The notes: generated by a model not told the origin, from the letters alone. 33,369 nt of DNA from Prevotellaceae bacterium (GCA_022508665.1 JAFLUT010000017.1:1-33369); one strand, 5' to 3'; counted from the first letter of the stretch, positions 23,591 through 32,711 are shown. Numbers and translations: made by a program.

Positions 23591-24518
23591 AATAAAAGCC
23601 GAGGCACAGCGTCTCGGCTTTTCTGCTTGCGGAATAGCGAAGGCAGAACCTGTCGACAGCCATACAGCCGCTAAATACCGCCAATGGCTGCACGACGGTA
23701 AACACGCTTCCATGCAATATCTTGAAAACAACCTCGACAAACGGCTCGACCCTACCCTTCTGATGCCAAATGTGAAGAGCATCATCTGTTTAGCCCTAAA
23801 CTACTATCCCAAGCAACTCCTTACCCAACAGCAATATCAGTTTGCCTATTATGCTTACGGGAAAGACTACCACGACGTTATGAAGCAGAAAATGCAGTCA
23901 CTCGCCGTGTTCATGCAATCTCTTTTTCCTTCTTACAGTTTCAAACTATGCTGTGACACAGTGCCTATCCTCGACCGCTATTGGGCAAGTCGGGCAGGTC
24001 TCGGATGGATTGGCAAAAACGGCAACCTCATCATACCCAATGCTGGCAGCTACTTTTTCCTCGGAGAGATACTGGTAGATATAGAATTAGGCTACGACAC
24101 CTCCACAGAGAACCGTTGCGGCGCATGCCAAAAGTGCATAGCTGCCTGCCCCACAAAGGCACTCTCTGCCCCCTACTGTGTGGATGCCCGAAAATGCCTA
24201 AGTTACCTTACAATAGAACACCGCGGTGAATTTGACGAGACTTGCAAACGCATTGTAGGGAGAGCACTCGACAACACCGTCTACGGTTGCGATTGCTGCC
24301 AGAAAGCCTGTCCATGGAATCGCTTCGCACAGCCCACAAAAATACAGGAATTTGCCCCTTCCGACAAATTCCTGTCTATGAGTCCGACCGACTGGGAGAA
24401 CCTCACCATAGAGGACTACCGCACACTTTTCAAAGGTTCAGCGGTCAAAAGAGTGAAATATGAAGGACTGATGCGTAACATCGCCAATTTACGTAAGAAT
24501 GACGACGATAATCAATAG
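23556..24518 (+). CDS. queG: Epoxyqueuosine reductase
   Basis: Performs the last step of queuosine synthesis, the cobalamin-dependent reduction of epoxyqueuosine in tRNA. It is 320 aa. The catalytic aspartate is in CCDTVPILDR (Asp134). ASRAGLGWIGKNGNLI is a family signature. Two [4Fe-4S] clusters are shown by CGACQKCIAACP (Cys188, 191, 194, 198) and CDCCQKACPWN (Cys245-252). The family needs cobalamin, which fits the PduO-type adenosyltransferase at 13904, though that enzyme serves other cobalamin forms. The start codon lies inside the 3' end of the deacetylase gene. It converges on the Lrp gene with a 34-bp gap and no obvious terminator. Confidence 0.96.
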   Translation: MKNYTTHDISNEIKAEAQRLGFSACGIAKAEPVDSHTAAKYRQWLHDGKHASMQYLENNLDKRLDPTLLMPNVKSIICLALNYYPKQLLTQQQYQFAYYAYGKDYHDVMKQKMQSLAVFMQSLFPSYSFKLCCDTVPILDRYWASRAGLGWIGKNGNLIIPNAGSYFFLGEILVDIELGYDTSTENRCGACQKCIAACPTKALSAPYCVDARKCLSYLTIEHRGEFDETCKRIVGRALDNTVYGCDCCQKACPWNRFAQPTKIQEFAPSDKFLSMSPTDWENLTIEDYRTLFKGSAVKRVKYEGLMRNIANLRKNDDDNQ

Positions 24519-24552
24519 TCCTTATATCCTTCACTGCTGTAAACGAGACATC

Positions 24553-25077
24553 TTACTCGTCATCCGCAAGAATAATCTTCGCCTTGCCACCTCGCTGCAC
24601 TTTCTCCTCCACATTATCCGTTACGCAGATTGGCACTTCTTTCTTTATGCTCTGGTCAAGCGATATTAGCGTTTCCGTAGAATCAACGCCTGTTATCCCT
24701 TGAATTTTACGGTTCAGCAAATCCATAAGTTGCTCATTGTCACGAGCATAAAGTTTCACAAGCATTGTGTATGGTCCAGTTGTGTAATGACACTCCACGA
24801 TCTCGGGAATTTTATTCAACTCATCTACTACACGAGCATACATCGACCCTTTCTCCAACCTTATGCCAACGTATGTACAAGTGTTGTACCCAAGACTTTT
24901 AGGGTTAATCACATAGCCCGACCCCACAATGACATTCGTGTCGATAAGACGCTGCACACGCTGATGTATTGCCGCACGCGACACACCGCATACCGCTGCC
25001 ACATCCTTGAAAGGTATTCTTGCATTAGCAGAAATAATATCCATTATCTGCTTATCCAGTTTATCAATCTTTTCCAT
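24553..25077 (-). CDS. Lrp/AsnC family transcriptional regulator
   Basis: A 174-aa regulator. The N-terminal helix-turn-helix covers about residues 5-50 (LDKQIMDIISANARIPFKDVAAVCGVSRAAIHQRVQRL). The C-terminal RAM/ligand-binding ferredoxin-like domain covers about 65-145 (YVGIRLEKG, VECHYTTGPYTMLVKLYARD). An unusual charged tail of about 25 residues follows (VQRGGKAKIILADDE). It is a single-gene unit with its own promoter. Amino-acid response is the family norm, but the effector and targets here are unknown. Confidence 0.93.
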   Translation of the reverse strand: MEKIDKLDKQIMDIISANARIPFKDVAAVCGVSRAAIHQRVQRLIDTNVIVGSGYVINPKSLGYNTCTYVGIRLEKGSMYARVVDELNKIPEIVECHYTTGPYTMLVKLYARDNEQLMDLLNRKIQGITGVDSTETLISLDQSIKKEVPICVTDNVEEKVQRGGKAKIILADDE

Positions 25078-25136
25078 TTATCCTTATTTCTTTTGTAATT
25101 AGATTTTCCGTTAGCAATTACCACTCAAATAATAGA

Positions 25137-25167
25137 CAAATGTAAGTCTTTTTTTCTTTCCAACAAA
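25137..25167 (-). promoter_or_regulatory. Promoter of the Lrp-type gene
   Basis: On the minus strand, TTTG (25164-25167), 19-bp spacer, TACATTTG (25137-25144): a full consensus match. The predicted leader is about 50 nt. The remaining gap (25168-25296) up to the dgt stop holds no gene. Confidence 0.72.
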
Positions 25168-25296
25168 CATTTTGAGAGAAAAAGCAATAAAAACTTCTGT
25201 TTTTCGAGCAGAAACTATCAAAATGATAAGTGAATGACATCATCATGGACAAAACATTCAAAAGCACTTTACACATCTGTCCATCTTTTGTAACAC

Positions 25297-26616
25297 TTAA
25301 ATCATAGGCAGACTTTCTCCATTGATTTTGCGGTAAAGGTCAAGGGCAAACACATCGGTCATGCCCGAAATGTAGTCGAGTACAGCCATAATACGGACAT
25401 AGGTGTCTGGATGAGCAACATCGTATTGGCTTGACACCCTGCCAAGCAGCAAGCGACTGTATGCATGCTGTGGATTCATGGCTGCATTGGTGAACAACCC
25501 AATGAGTGTAGAAATGATTTTATAACCAGCCAATTCTGTGTCTACCACGTCACGACTGCGGTATATTCGGCTCTTTGCCGCTTTTACGCAGGTTTCGTAA
25601 GCATCGTGGACAAGTGGGCAGGAATGGTCAATGAGAGAGCCTTGAAATGTGCCGTTGAGTATGGCGTCCTCGTTTTCTACAAACACACGCACACATTCCC
25701 TCTCCAATGCTCCGATAGCACAGGAACGGAAATATACGATATTTTCGTTCTGGTCATAGGTGTCCTTCGCACGCTCAATGATATGCTCTCGGCTTTCGGG
25801 CTTGACAAAGGCAAGCATGAGGTCACGTGTCTCTTCGAAAGAGAGGATTTTCAGTTTGTGGGCATCTTCTATGTCCATGATTTCATAGCAGATGTCGTCG
25901 GCAGCCTCAACGAGGTAAGCAAGCGGATGACGGTTCCAGCCTCCGTTGGATTTATTCAGCCCTAACTCGTTAGCAATCTTCTCATACAGAGGTTTTTCCT
26001 GTGTGAAAAAGCCGAATTTCTGTTTAGTGGCTTCGGTAGCAGGGAAAGGGTATTTGACTATGCTTGCAAGGGTGGAGTAGGTCAGCACGAAGCCTCCTGC
26101 ACGGCGACCGTGGAACTGGTGGGTAAGCAGACGGAAGGCATTAGCGTTGCCGTCAAAATGCGTGATGTCTGCCCACTGAGCATCAGTCAGTTGCCCCTTG
26201 TATTGTATGCCCTCACCTTCAGCAAAATGGGAGGCTATAGCACGCTCGCCCGAGTGTCCGAAAGGTGGATTGCCCATGTCGTGGGCAAGGCAGGCGGCAC
26301 TCACGATTGAGCCTATCTCGCCAACAAGAGAATCGGCGAGTTCTGGGTGTTTCTCGATGAGCAGTCGTGCCACGTCGTCGCCAAGGCTTCTGCCTACGCT
26401 CGCCACCTCGAGCGAGTGGGTGAGGCGGTTGTGGACGAACACGCTGCCGGGCAGTGGGAACACCTGCGTCTTGTTTTGCAAACGACGGAATGGAGCAGAG
26501 AAAATGAGCCTGTCATAGTCGCGCTTGAACTCCGTGCGCTCATCCTTTTTGTTCGCCTGTGACAGGTCTTCCAAGCCTAAACGTTTGGTGGATATAAGTT
26601 GTAGCCAATTCATCAT
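25297..26616 (-). CDS. dgt: Deoxyguanosinetriphosphate triphosphohydrolase (dGTPase)
   Basis: An HD-domain enzyme that hydrolyses dGTP (or dNTPs) to the deoxynucleoside and triphosphate, tuning dNTP pools. It is 439 aa. Signatures are FKRDYDRLIFSAPFRRLQNKTQV, NRLTHSLEVA (His67), and LAHDMGNPPFGHSGE (His112/Asp113, the HD pair). It is slightly shorter than E. coli Dgt but typical of the Bacteroidetes class. The start may be Met1 or Met2. It is divergent from dut with 160 bp between them, so two dNTP-housekeeping genes share one promoter region. Confidence 0.93.
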   Translation of the reverse strand: MMNWLQLISTKRLGLEDLSQANKKDERTEFKRDYDRLIFSAPFRRLQNKTQVFPLPGSVFVHNRLTHSLEVASVGRSLGDDVARLLIEKHPELADSLVGEIGSIVSAACLAHDMGNPPFGHSGERAIASHFAEGEGIQYKGQLTDAQWADITHFDGNANAFRLLTHQFHGRRAGGFVLTYSTLASIVKYPFPATEATKQKFGFFTQEKPLYEKIANELGLNKSNGGWNRHPLAYLVEAADDICYEIMDIEDAHKLKILSFEETRDLMLAFVKPESREHIIERAKDTYDQNENIVYFRSCAIGALERECVRVFVENEDAILNGTFQGSLIDHSCPLVHDAYETCVKAAKSRIYRSRDVVDTELAGYKIISTLIGLFTNAAMNPQHAYSRLLLGRVSSQYDVAHPDTYVRIMAVLDYISGMTDVFALDLYRKINGESLPMI

Positions 26617-26649
26617 GGAAATAAATGTGTAATGTTTATATTTTCAGTG

Positions 26650-26657
26650 CAAAAGTA
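26650..26657 (-). promoter_or_regulatory. -7 box of dgt
   Basis: TACTTTTG on the minus strand, exact TAnnTTTG, 33 nt upstream of the dgt start. No good -33 partner is seen. Confidence 0.5.
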
Positions 26658-26752
26658 ACGATTTTAGGGAATAAATACGGAATAAAGAGTTAAGTTTTTG
26701 TAAACTCGTCATTAAATCATGCTTTGTGGCACGACATTCCTAATTCTTTTAG

Positions 26753-26760
26753 TATATTTG
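26753..26760 (+). promoter_or_regulatory. -7 box of dut
   Basis: TATATTTG, exact TAnnTTTG, ends 16 nt before the dut ATG. The nearest TTTG (26723-26726) is 26 bp upstream, too far for the standard spacing. Confidence 0.5.
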
Positions 26761-26776
26761 CATAAAATTTAGGTAT

Positions 26777-27211
26777 ATGGAACTCAAAATAATCAATAAA
26801 TCGCATCATCCACTTCCTCAATATGCTACTCTACTGTCGGCAGGCATGGATTTGAGGGCTAATCTTGATGAGCCTGTGACATTGGCGCCATTGGCACGTG
26901 TGCTTGTGCCGACCGGGATATATATGGCATTGCCCGAGGGATATGAGGCGCAGGTACGACCTCGTTCTGGGCTTGCCATAAAGAAAGGTGTTACGGTGCT
27001 GAACTCACCGGGGACAGTGGATGCTGACTACCGTGGCGAGGTGTGTGTGATACTCGTTAACCTTTCCAACGAACCTTTTGTCATCAACGATGGAGAGCGT
27101 ATAGCGCAAATGGTCATAGCCAAGCATGAGCAACCCGAACTTGTCGAGGTTGAGGTGCTTGACGAGACGGAGCGTGGTGCTGGCGGGTTCGGGCATAGCG
27201 GTGTTAAATAG
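26777..27211 (+). CDS. dut: dUTP diphosphatase
   Basis: Hydrolyses dUTP to dUMP, keeping uracil out of DNA and feeding thymidylate synthesis. It is 144 aa, the trimeric dUTPase length. All five motifs are present: [25 protein letters not shown] with the catalytic Asp and sugar-site Tyr, GERIAQMV, and [10 protein letters not shown], the C-terminal arm that closes over the active site. It is the first gene of a four-gene run with the TPR, DUF4292 and EnvC-like genes (gaps 12-76 bp). Confidence 0.97.
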   Translation: MELKIINKSHHPLPQYATLLSAGMDLRANLDEPVTLAPLARVLVPTGIYMALPEGYEAQVRPRSGLAIKKGVTVLNSPGTVDADYRGEVCVILVNLSNEPFVINDGERIAQMVIAKHEQPELVEVEVLDETERGAGGFGHSGVK

Positions 27212-27235
27212 ACGGAATAAACAATGGCAACGACG

Positions 27236-28849
27236 ATGAAACGTTTTTTGCTACTATCTTATATGCTTGTCTCTCTACTGTGTGTGAAGGCGCAGACAGG
27301 CAAATTTGATTATATCTTTCAAGAGGCAGAACGGCAGAAGTTTGCACAGCATTATGTCAATGCTATCGACCTGTTCGACTATTGCCATAGGCTCGACCCA
27401 AAGTCGGGTGCGACGATGTATGAACTGGCGGAACTTTACCGCTATGTGAAGAACGACAGTTTGGCTATCGACATGCTGGAGGAAGCATGCAATCTGTATC
27501 CCGACAATTACTGGTATAAACTCCGCCTCGTATATTTCTATGAAAATCAACGACGCAACGATGATGCTTTGCGTGTGCTTGAGGAAATGTCACAGCAGTT
27601 TCCCGAAAAGACGGAGGTGCTGATGATGTTGCTTGATGCTTACCAAAGAAACAATGATAACGAAAACATGGTGAAGGTGTTGGACAAGGTGGAACTGAAG
27701 GAGGGAAAGAGTGAGCAGTTGTCAATGGACAAGTTCCGTTTGTTCTTGCAGATGAATGACGAAAAGCGTGCTTTTGAGGAAATGAAGGCATTGGCTGACG
27801 AATATCCGAATGACCTGCGCTATCAAGTGGTCATAGGCGACCTCTACCTTGACGCAGGAAAGAAAGAGGAAGCTTTGAAGCAGTTCCAAATGGTGGAGGA
27901 AAAGGACTCCAACAATGTGACATTGTTGCTTTCGATGTCTAACTACTATCATGCAGAGGGGGCTGATTCTCTATATCATAAATATCTGTCGAAGTTACTT
28001 TCCAACCCCAGTTTTGATGATGCGTCAAGGGCTCGTCTTCTCGGTGTGCTTGTGCGTGAAAACCTTAACCAGCAGAGCGACTCTACGATGCTGCTCAACC
28101 TGTTTGACGAGGCGTTGCAACTGCCACAGGAGCATACAGACATACTTGAATTAAGGGTGCGTTACATGGTGACGAAAGATATGCCAAGGGAGGAGATAAA
28201 GCCTTATCTGTATCGCATGCTGGAGATAGATCCCGAAAATAGCATGGCGCGTCAGCAACTGCTGTCATACGCCATTGCTGACAATGATACAATAGGGGTG
28301 GTGAACATCTGCAAGCCCGCAGTAGATTATAACGTACCAGACCCTGTGTTCTATTATTATTTAGGTATAGGCTATCTGCAACTTGACGAGAAGCAGAAAG
28401 CTGTTGACGCTTTCCGTGGAGGACTGGAACACGTAGATGAGGGTGTGGAAACCAATAGAGTGCAATTATATGTAAATATGTACTCACTGTTAGGTGACTT
28501 GTATCATCAGTTGGGGCAAGATGACAAGGCATTTCAAATGTATGACTCCTGTTTGGTGTACAGGCAAAACGAACCATCTGTGCTGAATAACTATGCTTAC
28601 TATCTGTCGCTCAAGAAGAAAGATCTTAACAAGGCAGAGGAAATGAGTCGTAAAGCAAATGAACTTGAGCCTGACAATCCTACTTATCTCGACACTCACG
28701 CATGGGTGCTGTATCAGCAGAAACGATATGAAGAGGCTAAGCAGTATATGGACAAGGCTGTAGAACTGATGGATGCACAGGAACTGGAAGAAAGCGAGGA
28801 TGTGAAGCAGCATATTGAACTGATAAATAAAAAGGTCAAGAAGAAGTAG
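27236..28849 (+). CDS. Secreted tetratricopeptide repeat protein
   Basis: A protein of 537 aa from the ATG at 27236 (541 from the ATG at 27224; the later one gives the cleaner signal peptide, MKRFLLLSYMLVSLLCVKAQ). The mature part is TPR repeats throughout, about ten or more, for example AIDLFDYCHRLDPKSGATMYELAELY, ALKQFQMVEEKDSNNVTLLL, AVDAFRGGLEHVDEG and, at the end, NYAYYLSLKKKDLNKAEEMSRKANELEPDNPTYLDTHAWVLY. It is predicted to be periplasmic or outer-membrane-associated and to act as a scaffold. It follows dut after a short gap. The order dut, TPR, DUF4292, EnvC-like is seen in many Bacteroidetes, which suggests a role in envelope or cell-wall processes. Confidence 0.88.
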   Translation: MKRFLLLSYMLVSLLCVKAQTGKFDYIFQEAERQKFAQHYVNAIDLFDYCHRLDPKSGATMYELAELYRYVKNDSLAIDMLEEACNLYPDNYWYKLRLVYFYENQRRNDDALRVLEEMSQQFPEKTEVLMMLLDAYQRNNDNENMVKVLDKVELKEGKSEQLSMDKFRLFLQMNDEKRAFEEMKALADEYPNDLRYQVVIGDLYLDAGKKEEALKQFQMVEEKDSNNVTLLLSMSNYYHAEGADSLYHKYLSKLLSNPSFDDASRARLLGVLVRENLNQQSDSTMLLNLFDEALQLPQEHTDILELRVRYMVTKDMPREEIKPYLYRMLEIDPENSMARQQLLSYAIADNDTIGVVNICKPAVDYNVPDPVFYYYLGIGYLQLDEKQKAVDAFRGGLEHVDEGVETNRVQLYVNMYSLLGDLYHQLGQDDKAFQMYDSCLVYRQNEPSVLNNYAYYLSLKKKDLNKAEEMSRKANELEPDNPTYLDTHAWVLYQQKRYEEAKQYMDKAVELMDAQELEESEDVKQHIELINKKVKKK

Positions 28850-28925
28850 AGAACACATTTATATTATATATATAAAGAGTCACAGAACAAACTAATTGCC
28901 TATGGGCATAAAATCTAATTTTACA

Positions 28926-29558
28926 ATGAACACTAATTCTATCGTCATCCGCATTGCTATTTGTGTAGCGTTTGTATTGTCGTTGGCCTCGTGCCACTCG
29001 AGCAAAAAGGCTATGGAAAATGCAGGAAGTGACGTAACCAAACCAACCGAAACCATTGTTACCTCCCCTGCTGACAAGTCTACAAAAAGTACTGATGCAA
29101 GAACAAACTTCACATCTAAAGTAAAGGTTACAATCACACAAAACGACAAAAGTATTTCTACAAGTGGAACATTGCGAATGCGTTATGATGATGTTATACA
29201 GATAACCCTTGTTGACCCATTCATAGGCATCACAGAAGTAGGACGCATGGAATTATCCCCAGACAGTATGCTGATAATCGACCGAATAAACAAGAGATAT
29301 GTGAGTGTTAAATACGATGAATTTGACATACTGAAGAATAATGGCATTGATTTCCAAACTATACAGGAGCATTTTTGGAGGGAAGCACAAAGCGCTGACC
29401 AACTGTCTTATTCCATGCCTACGAAAACACCGATACAGTTAGACTTGAAACTGTTTGACAAAGGAAGTCTGTCGTCGTGGAATGCTCACACCGAGGTTTC
29501 TAATAAATATAGTAAGACAGATGCCAACAAACTGTTCAACAGTCTGTTAGAACAATGA
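28926..29558 (+). CDS. DUF4292 lipoprotein
   Basis: A 210-aa lipoprotein from the ATG at 28926. The signal ends in LSLASC with the lipidated Cys at about residue 23. The remainder (TSGTLRMRYDDVIQITLVDPFIG, EVGRMELSPDSMLIIDRINKRYVSV) matches DUF4292, a Bacteroidetes family whose fold recalls the LolA/LolB-like lipoprotein carriers. ATG 28902 and TTG 28896 are in frame upstream and cannot be excluded. It sits between the TPR and EnvC-like genes, 38 bp before the latter. Its role is unknown; a role in outer-membrane or lipoprotein handling is a guess from the fold. Confidence 0.82.
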   Translation: MNTNSIVIRIAICVAFVLSLASCHSSKKAMENAGSDVTKPTETIVTSPADKSTKSTDARTNFTSKVKVTITQNDKSISTSGTLRMRYDDVIQITLVDPFIGITEVGRMELSPDSMLIIDRINKRYVSVKYDEFDILKNNGIDFQTIQEHFWREAQSADQLSYSMPTKTPIQLDLKLFDKGSLSSWNAHTEVSNKYSKTDANKLFNSLLEQ

Positions 29559-29596
29559 TAGCCAACAGTTCTTGACCTTATTGACAAGCGAATAAG

Positions 29597-31138
29597 ATGA
29601 GACGTTTCCTAATTTTCATATTGCTTATATCTTCAGTTCTTCCGCTTTCAGCGCAAAGCAGGAATAAGGGAACGTCATCGGTTACAAAGAAGATAACCAC
29701 ATCTACGAAGAAAACCACGCAGAAGCAGCCATCCAAGAAGGTTGATAAGAAAACGCAACTGAAGAACGAAAAGGCTGCGGCACAAAAGGCACGGCAGATG
29801 TCGCAAGCACAGTTGGCGCAACTCAACAAAAATGTCAAGGCGAGCCTTGACAGCGTGCTGATACTTGATAATCAGATAGGTCGTCAGCAAGCATCCATAG
29901 ATAGCCTTAACAAGGATATTGCATTGCTTGATGCGAAGATAGATACTCTTTCTTCTCAACTGGCCCAATTACAGAAAGAGTTGGAAATCAAAAAGAAACG
30001 ATATGCCAAGGCAATGGTGTATATGCGTAAGAACAAGTCTGTGCAGAACAAACTGATGTTCATCTTTTCTGCAGATAACTTCACTCAGATGATGCGCCGT
30101 CTACGATACATGAAGGAGTATTCCACTTTCCAAAAAGCACAAGGTGAATTGCTGAAAGAAAAGCAGTTGGAGGTCAAAACAAAGCAGAATGAATTGCTGT
30201 CTGCCAAGACCCAAAAGGAAAGCAACCTGCATGCAGTAGAGGAAAGGAAATCGTCTTTGCAAACGATGAAGACCAACTGTCAGACGCAGATAGATTATCT
30301 GAACAAAAACATTGTAACTGTACAACAGCAGATAAAGGCCTATCAGCAGAAAGAACAAGCACTTAATGCAGAAATTGACCGAATCATACAGGCTGAAATA
30401 GAGGCTGCTCGCCGTGCCGAAGCGGAACGTAAACGCAAGGAAGAAGAAGCTCGCAAGAAAGCAGAAGCCGAAGCACGAGAGAAAGCACGTAAATTGGCAG
30501 AGGCGAAAGCCGCCGCAGAGAGGGCTCGCAAGGCAGTAGAGGCTGCTGAGGCTGCCCGACGAACAGCCAAGACAGAAGCAGAAAAGTCTGCTGCCAAACT
30601 TGCATCAGACAAAGCAAAGAATGAAGCCAGAACTGCTGAAGCCAACGTAAAAGTGGCTGAAAAAGAGGAGAAGGCGGAACGTAGCAAAGTAGAGGCATGG
30701 AAAGCAGACACAAGCAATGATGTAAAACTCTCTAATAACTTTGTGGCAAACAAGGGGCGTTTGCCAATGCCTATCACAGGCAGTTACAGCGTCGTCGGAC
30801 ACTATGGGAATTACAACGTTGCGGGATTAAAGGGTGTTACCCTCAATAATAAAGGTATAGACATCCGTGGTCAGCAAGGCTGCTCCGCTCGTGCAATTTT
30901 TGACGGCGTAGTTAGTTCCGTATTCCATTACAGCGGCGTCTACACTGTCATGCTTCGCCATGGCTCATATATTTCAGTTTATTCAGGTCTCTCATCCGTG
31001 TCTGTCCGCAAAGACCAAAAAGTCAAGGCAAGAGACACACTCGGCAACGTGGCCCAAGATTCCGATGGTCGCTATATCCTTCATTTCCAACTGCGTAATG
31101 GAAGTGCAGGGTTAAATCCAGAGCAATGGGTGAGATAG
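29597..31138 (+). CDS. EnvC-like murein hydrolase activator (degenerate M23/LytM)
   Basis: A 513-aa secreted protein: signal peptide (cut near LSAQS, residue 20), a Lys/Gln-rich segment, a long coiled coil (about 55-260), an Ala/Glu/Arg/Lys-rich helical stalk (about 265-375, EEEARKKAEAEAREKARK), then a LytM domain (about 390-513). This is the EnvC layout. The zinc ligands of active M23 peptidases are lost: HxGxD is NKGID (Asn418), YxHL is YSGL (Gly464) and HxH is ILH (Ile494). It should therefore activate an N-acetylmuramoyl-L-alanine amidase at division and not cut peptidoglycan itself. It is the last gene of the dut unit. Confidence 0.88.
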   Translation: MRRFLIFILLISSVLPLSAQSRNKGTSSVTKKITTSTKKTTQKQPSKKVDKKTQLKNEKAAAQKARQMSQAQLAQLNKNVKASLDSVLILDNQIGRQQASIDSLNKDIALLDAKIDTLSSQLAQLQKELEIKKKRYAKAMVYMRKNKSVQNKLMFIFSADNFTQMMRRLRYMKEYSTFQKAQGELLKEKQLEVKTKQNELLSAKTQKESNLHAVEERKSSLQTMKTNCQTQIDYLNKNIVTVQQQIKAYQQKEQALNAEIDRIIQAEIEAARRAEAERKRKEEEARKKAEAEAREKARKLAEAKAAAERARKAVEAAEAARRTAKTEAEKSAAKLASDKAKNEARTAEANVKVAEKEEKAERSKVEAWKADTSNDVKLSNNFVANKGRLPMPITGSYSVVGHYGNYNVAGLKGVTLNNKGIDIRGQQGCSARAIFDGVVSSVFHYSGVYTVMLRHGSYISVYSGLSSVSVRKDQKVKARDTLGNVAQDSDGRYILHFQLRNGSAGLNPEQWVR

Positions 31139-31195
31139 GGAGTCATTGTAATAAAAAGCAGAAATTAATTAAATAGGTACTTGTGCGTTGAAAAG

Positions 31196-32539
31196 ATGTT
31201 AATACATAGATGTTTACATAGGATTATTGTAGCGGCATGGATGTTATGCATGCTACCTTTGGCGATACAGGCCCAGACACCTGACAGTTTGGGACGTGTG
31301 CGTTATCGGTATGATTTTGTAGTACCTGACAATGGAAACTTTATAGATGCGATACACGCAGCAAACAGACGGAAAGACAAGAAAAAGAGGTTTCGTATAT
31401 TCATCAAGTCAAGCATGTATCGCATCAAGGGTGAAGGAAATCCTATAAAGATAAGGGAAAATGGTAAGGAAATAGAAATACCCAGTCCGATGACAGTGCT
31501 GACAGCGCCTAACACAAGCATATGTGGCGAGGGTTGGAAACACACGCAGATAGAATCCATGCCTATGCATGAGGGCATAAACTGCACTTCAACGCTTTTC
31601 TTAAATGGTGCTGACAGCACTTATATTCAAGACATTGAACTGTGGTCTAACTACCGCAATGACTTCAACGCTTTTGCAAAATGTGCAGTGGCTCTAAATG
31701 AAAAGAACTGCAAAGGCAACATTTTCAAAAACTTGTCGTTGATGAGTACACAGGATACTTACTACACTAATGACGGTGGAACAACCTACCTTGAAGACTG
31801 TACAATAAAAGGTACGGTAGATTTCATCTGCGGAGGAGGAACAATCTATTTCAATCGTTGCAACATTGAATTGTTTCCTTGTGGCAACACTGGAAAAGGT
31901 GATATAATCTGCGCGCCTGCCACTGAGGCTTCACGACAATTTGGATATGTGTTTAATGGATGCCATATATACGGTTCTCCCGAACAGGCAAACAAATATA
32001 TGTTAGGCAGACCATGGAAGAATGCCCCCCGTGCGGTTTTTATCGGCACGGTAATGGAAATGCCACCTGACAGTTTGGGATGGGCAGACGCTCACAGCAC
32101 ACAACCAAGGCTTTTCAGTGAATATGAGAGCATGAATGGAGAGTTTCAGTTGATACCTACTACTGGTCGTCGCAAGCAGTTCTACAATGAAAACGGCATA
32201 CTTGTGACAATGAGGTACAATACAGACCTGCCAACAGAAGAGGCTGACCAATATGATATAGATAAGGTGTTTCCCAACTGGTATCCAGAGCAGAAGACGG
32301 CATTGGTAGAACCTCCACAAGTGATGATACGAAACCGTGGAGAAATCTATTGGGAAGATATACCAGATGCATGCCTATATGCAATCTGTCGTAACCGTGA
32401 TGTGGTGGCATTCACTACCGAACCACGCTATCGTGTGCCACGTGGCACTCCCGAAGGGTCGTGCTTTTCAGTAAGGTGTGCCAATTTCTATGGAGGATTA
32501 GGCGAAAGAAGCAATGAAGTAGTGTACCCTAATCTATAA
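31196..32539 (+). CDS. Secreted pectinesterase-like protein (CE8-type beta-helix)
   Basis: A 447-aa protein from the ATG at 31196 with a signal peptide (cut near IQAQ). The central right-handed beta-helix carries pectinesterase blocks: STQDTYYTNDGGTTYLEDC with the acid/base Asp187, GTVDFICGGG with the nucleophile Asp209, and LGRPW with Arg272. The first oxyanion-hole block, normally QAVAL, reads CAVAL here, so one Gln is replaced by Cys. A C-terminal segment of about 90 residues (EIYWEDIPDACLYAICRNRDVVAFTTEPRY) looks like a fibronectin-type or similar beta module. It would de-esterify methylated pectin if active. It stands alone, 57 bp after the EnvC-like gene. Confidence 0.85.
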   Translation: MLIHRCLHRIIVAAWMLCMLPLAIQAQTPDSLGRVRYRYDFVVPDNGNFIDAIHAANRRKDKKKRFRIFIKSSMYRIKGEGNPIKIRENGKEIEIPSPMTVLTAPNTSICGEGWKHTQIESMPMHEGINCTSTLFLNGADSTYIQDIELWSNYRNDFNAFAKCAVALNEKNCKGNIFKNLSLMSTQDTYYTNDGGTTYLEDCTIKGTVDFICGGGTIYFNRCNIELFPCGNTGKGDIICAPATEASRQFGYVFNGCHIYGSPEQANKYMLGRPWKNAPRAVFIGTVMEMPPDSLGWADAHSTQPRLFSEYESMNGEFQLIPTTGRRKQFYNENGILVTMRYNTDLPTEEADQYDIDKVFPNWYPEQKTALVEPPQVMIRNRGEIYWEDIPDACLYAICRNRDVVAFTTEPRYRVPRGTPEGSCFSVRCANFYGGLGERSNEVVYPNL

Positions 32540-32625
32540 AAATATACACTTTGCAAACTAAACGTTGCAACTTGTTCTATAAATATGTTTTATTTCAAGC
32601 ATTCAGCGATAAATAATTGATTTTT

Positions 32626-32657
32626 TTTGAATAAACATTAGTAAAGAATTAACTTTG
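32626..32657 (+). promoter_or_regulatory. Promoter of pckA
   Basis: TTTG (32626-32629) inside a T run, 20-bp spacer, TAACTTTG (32650-32657): a full Bacteroidetes consensus. The predicted leader is about 48 nt. The gap 32540-32625 holds no gene and no convincing terminator for the pectinesterase gene. Confidence 0.75.
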
Positions 32658-32711
32658 TAGAGCCTTTGGTAAAAAGAGATAGTATTCACAATAATTTAAT
32701 TAAGTAAAATT

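Noticed and set aside
9008-32539. A polysaccharide utilisation locus
   Set aside because: The carbohydrate enzymes are spread over 32 kb among housekeeping genes, with no SusC/SusD pair or hybrid two-component sensor.
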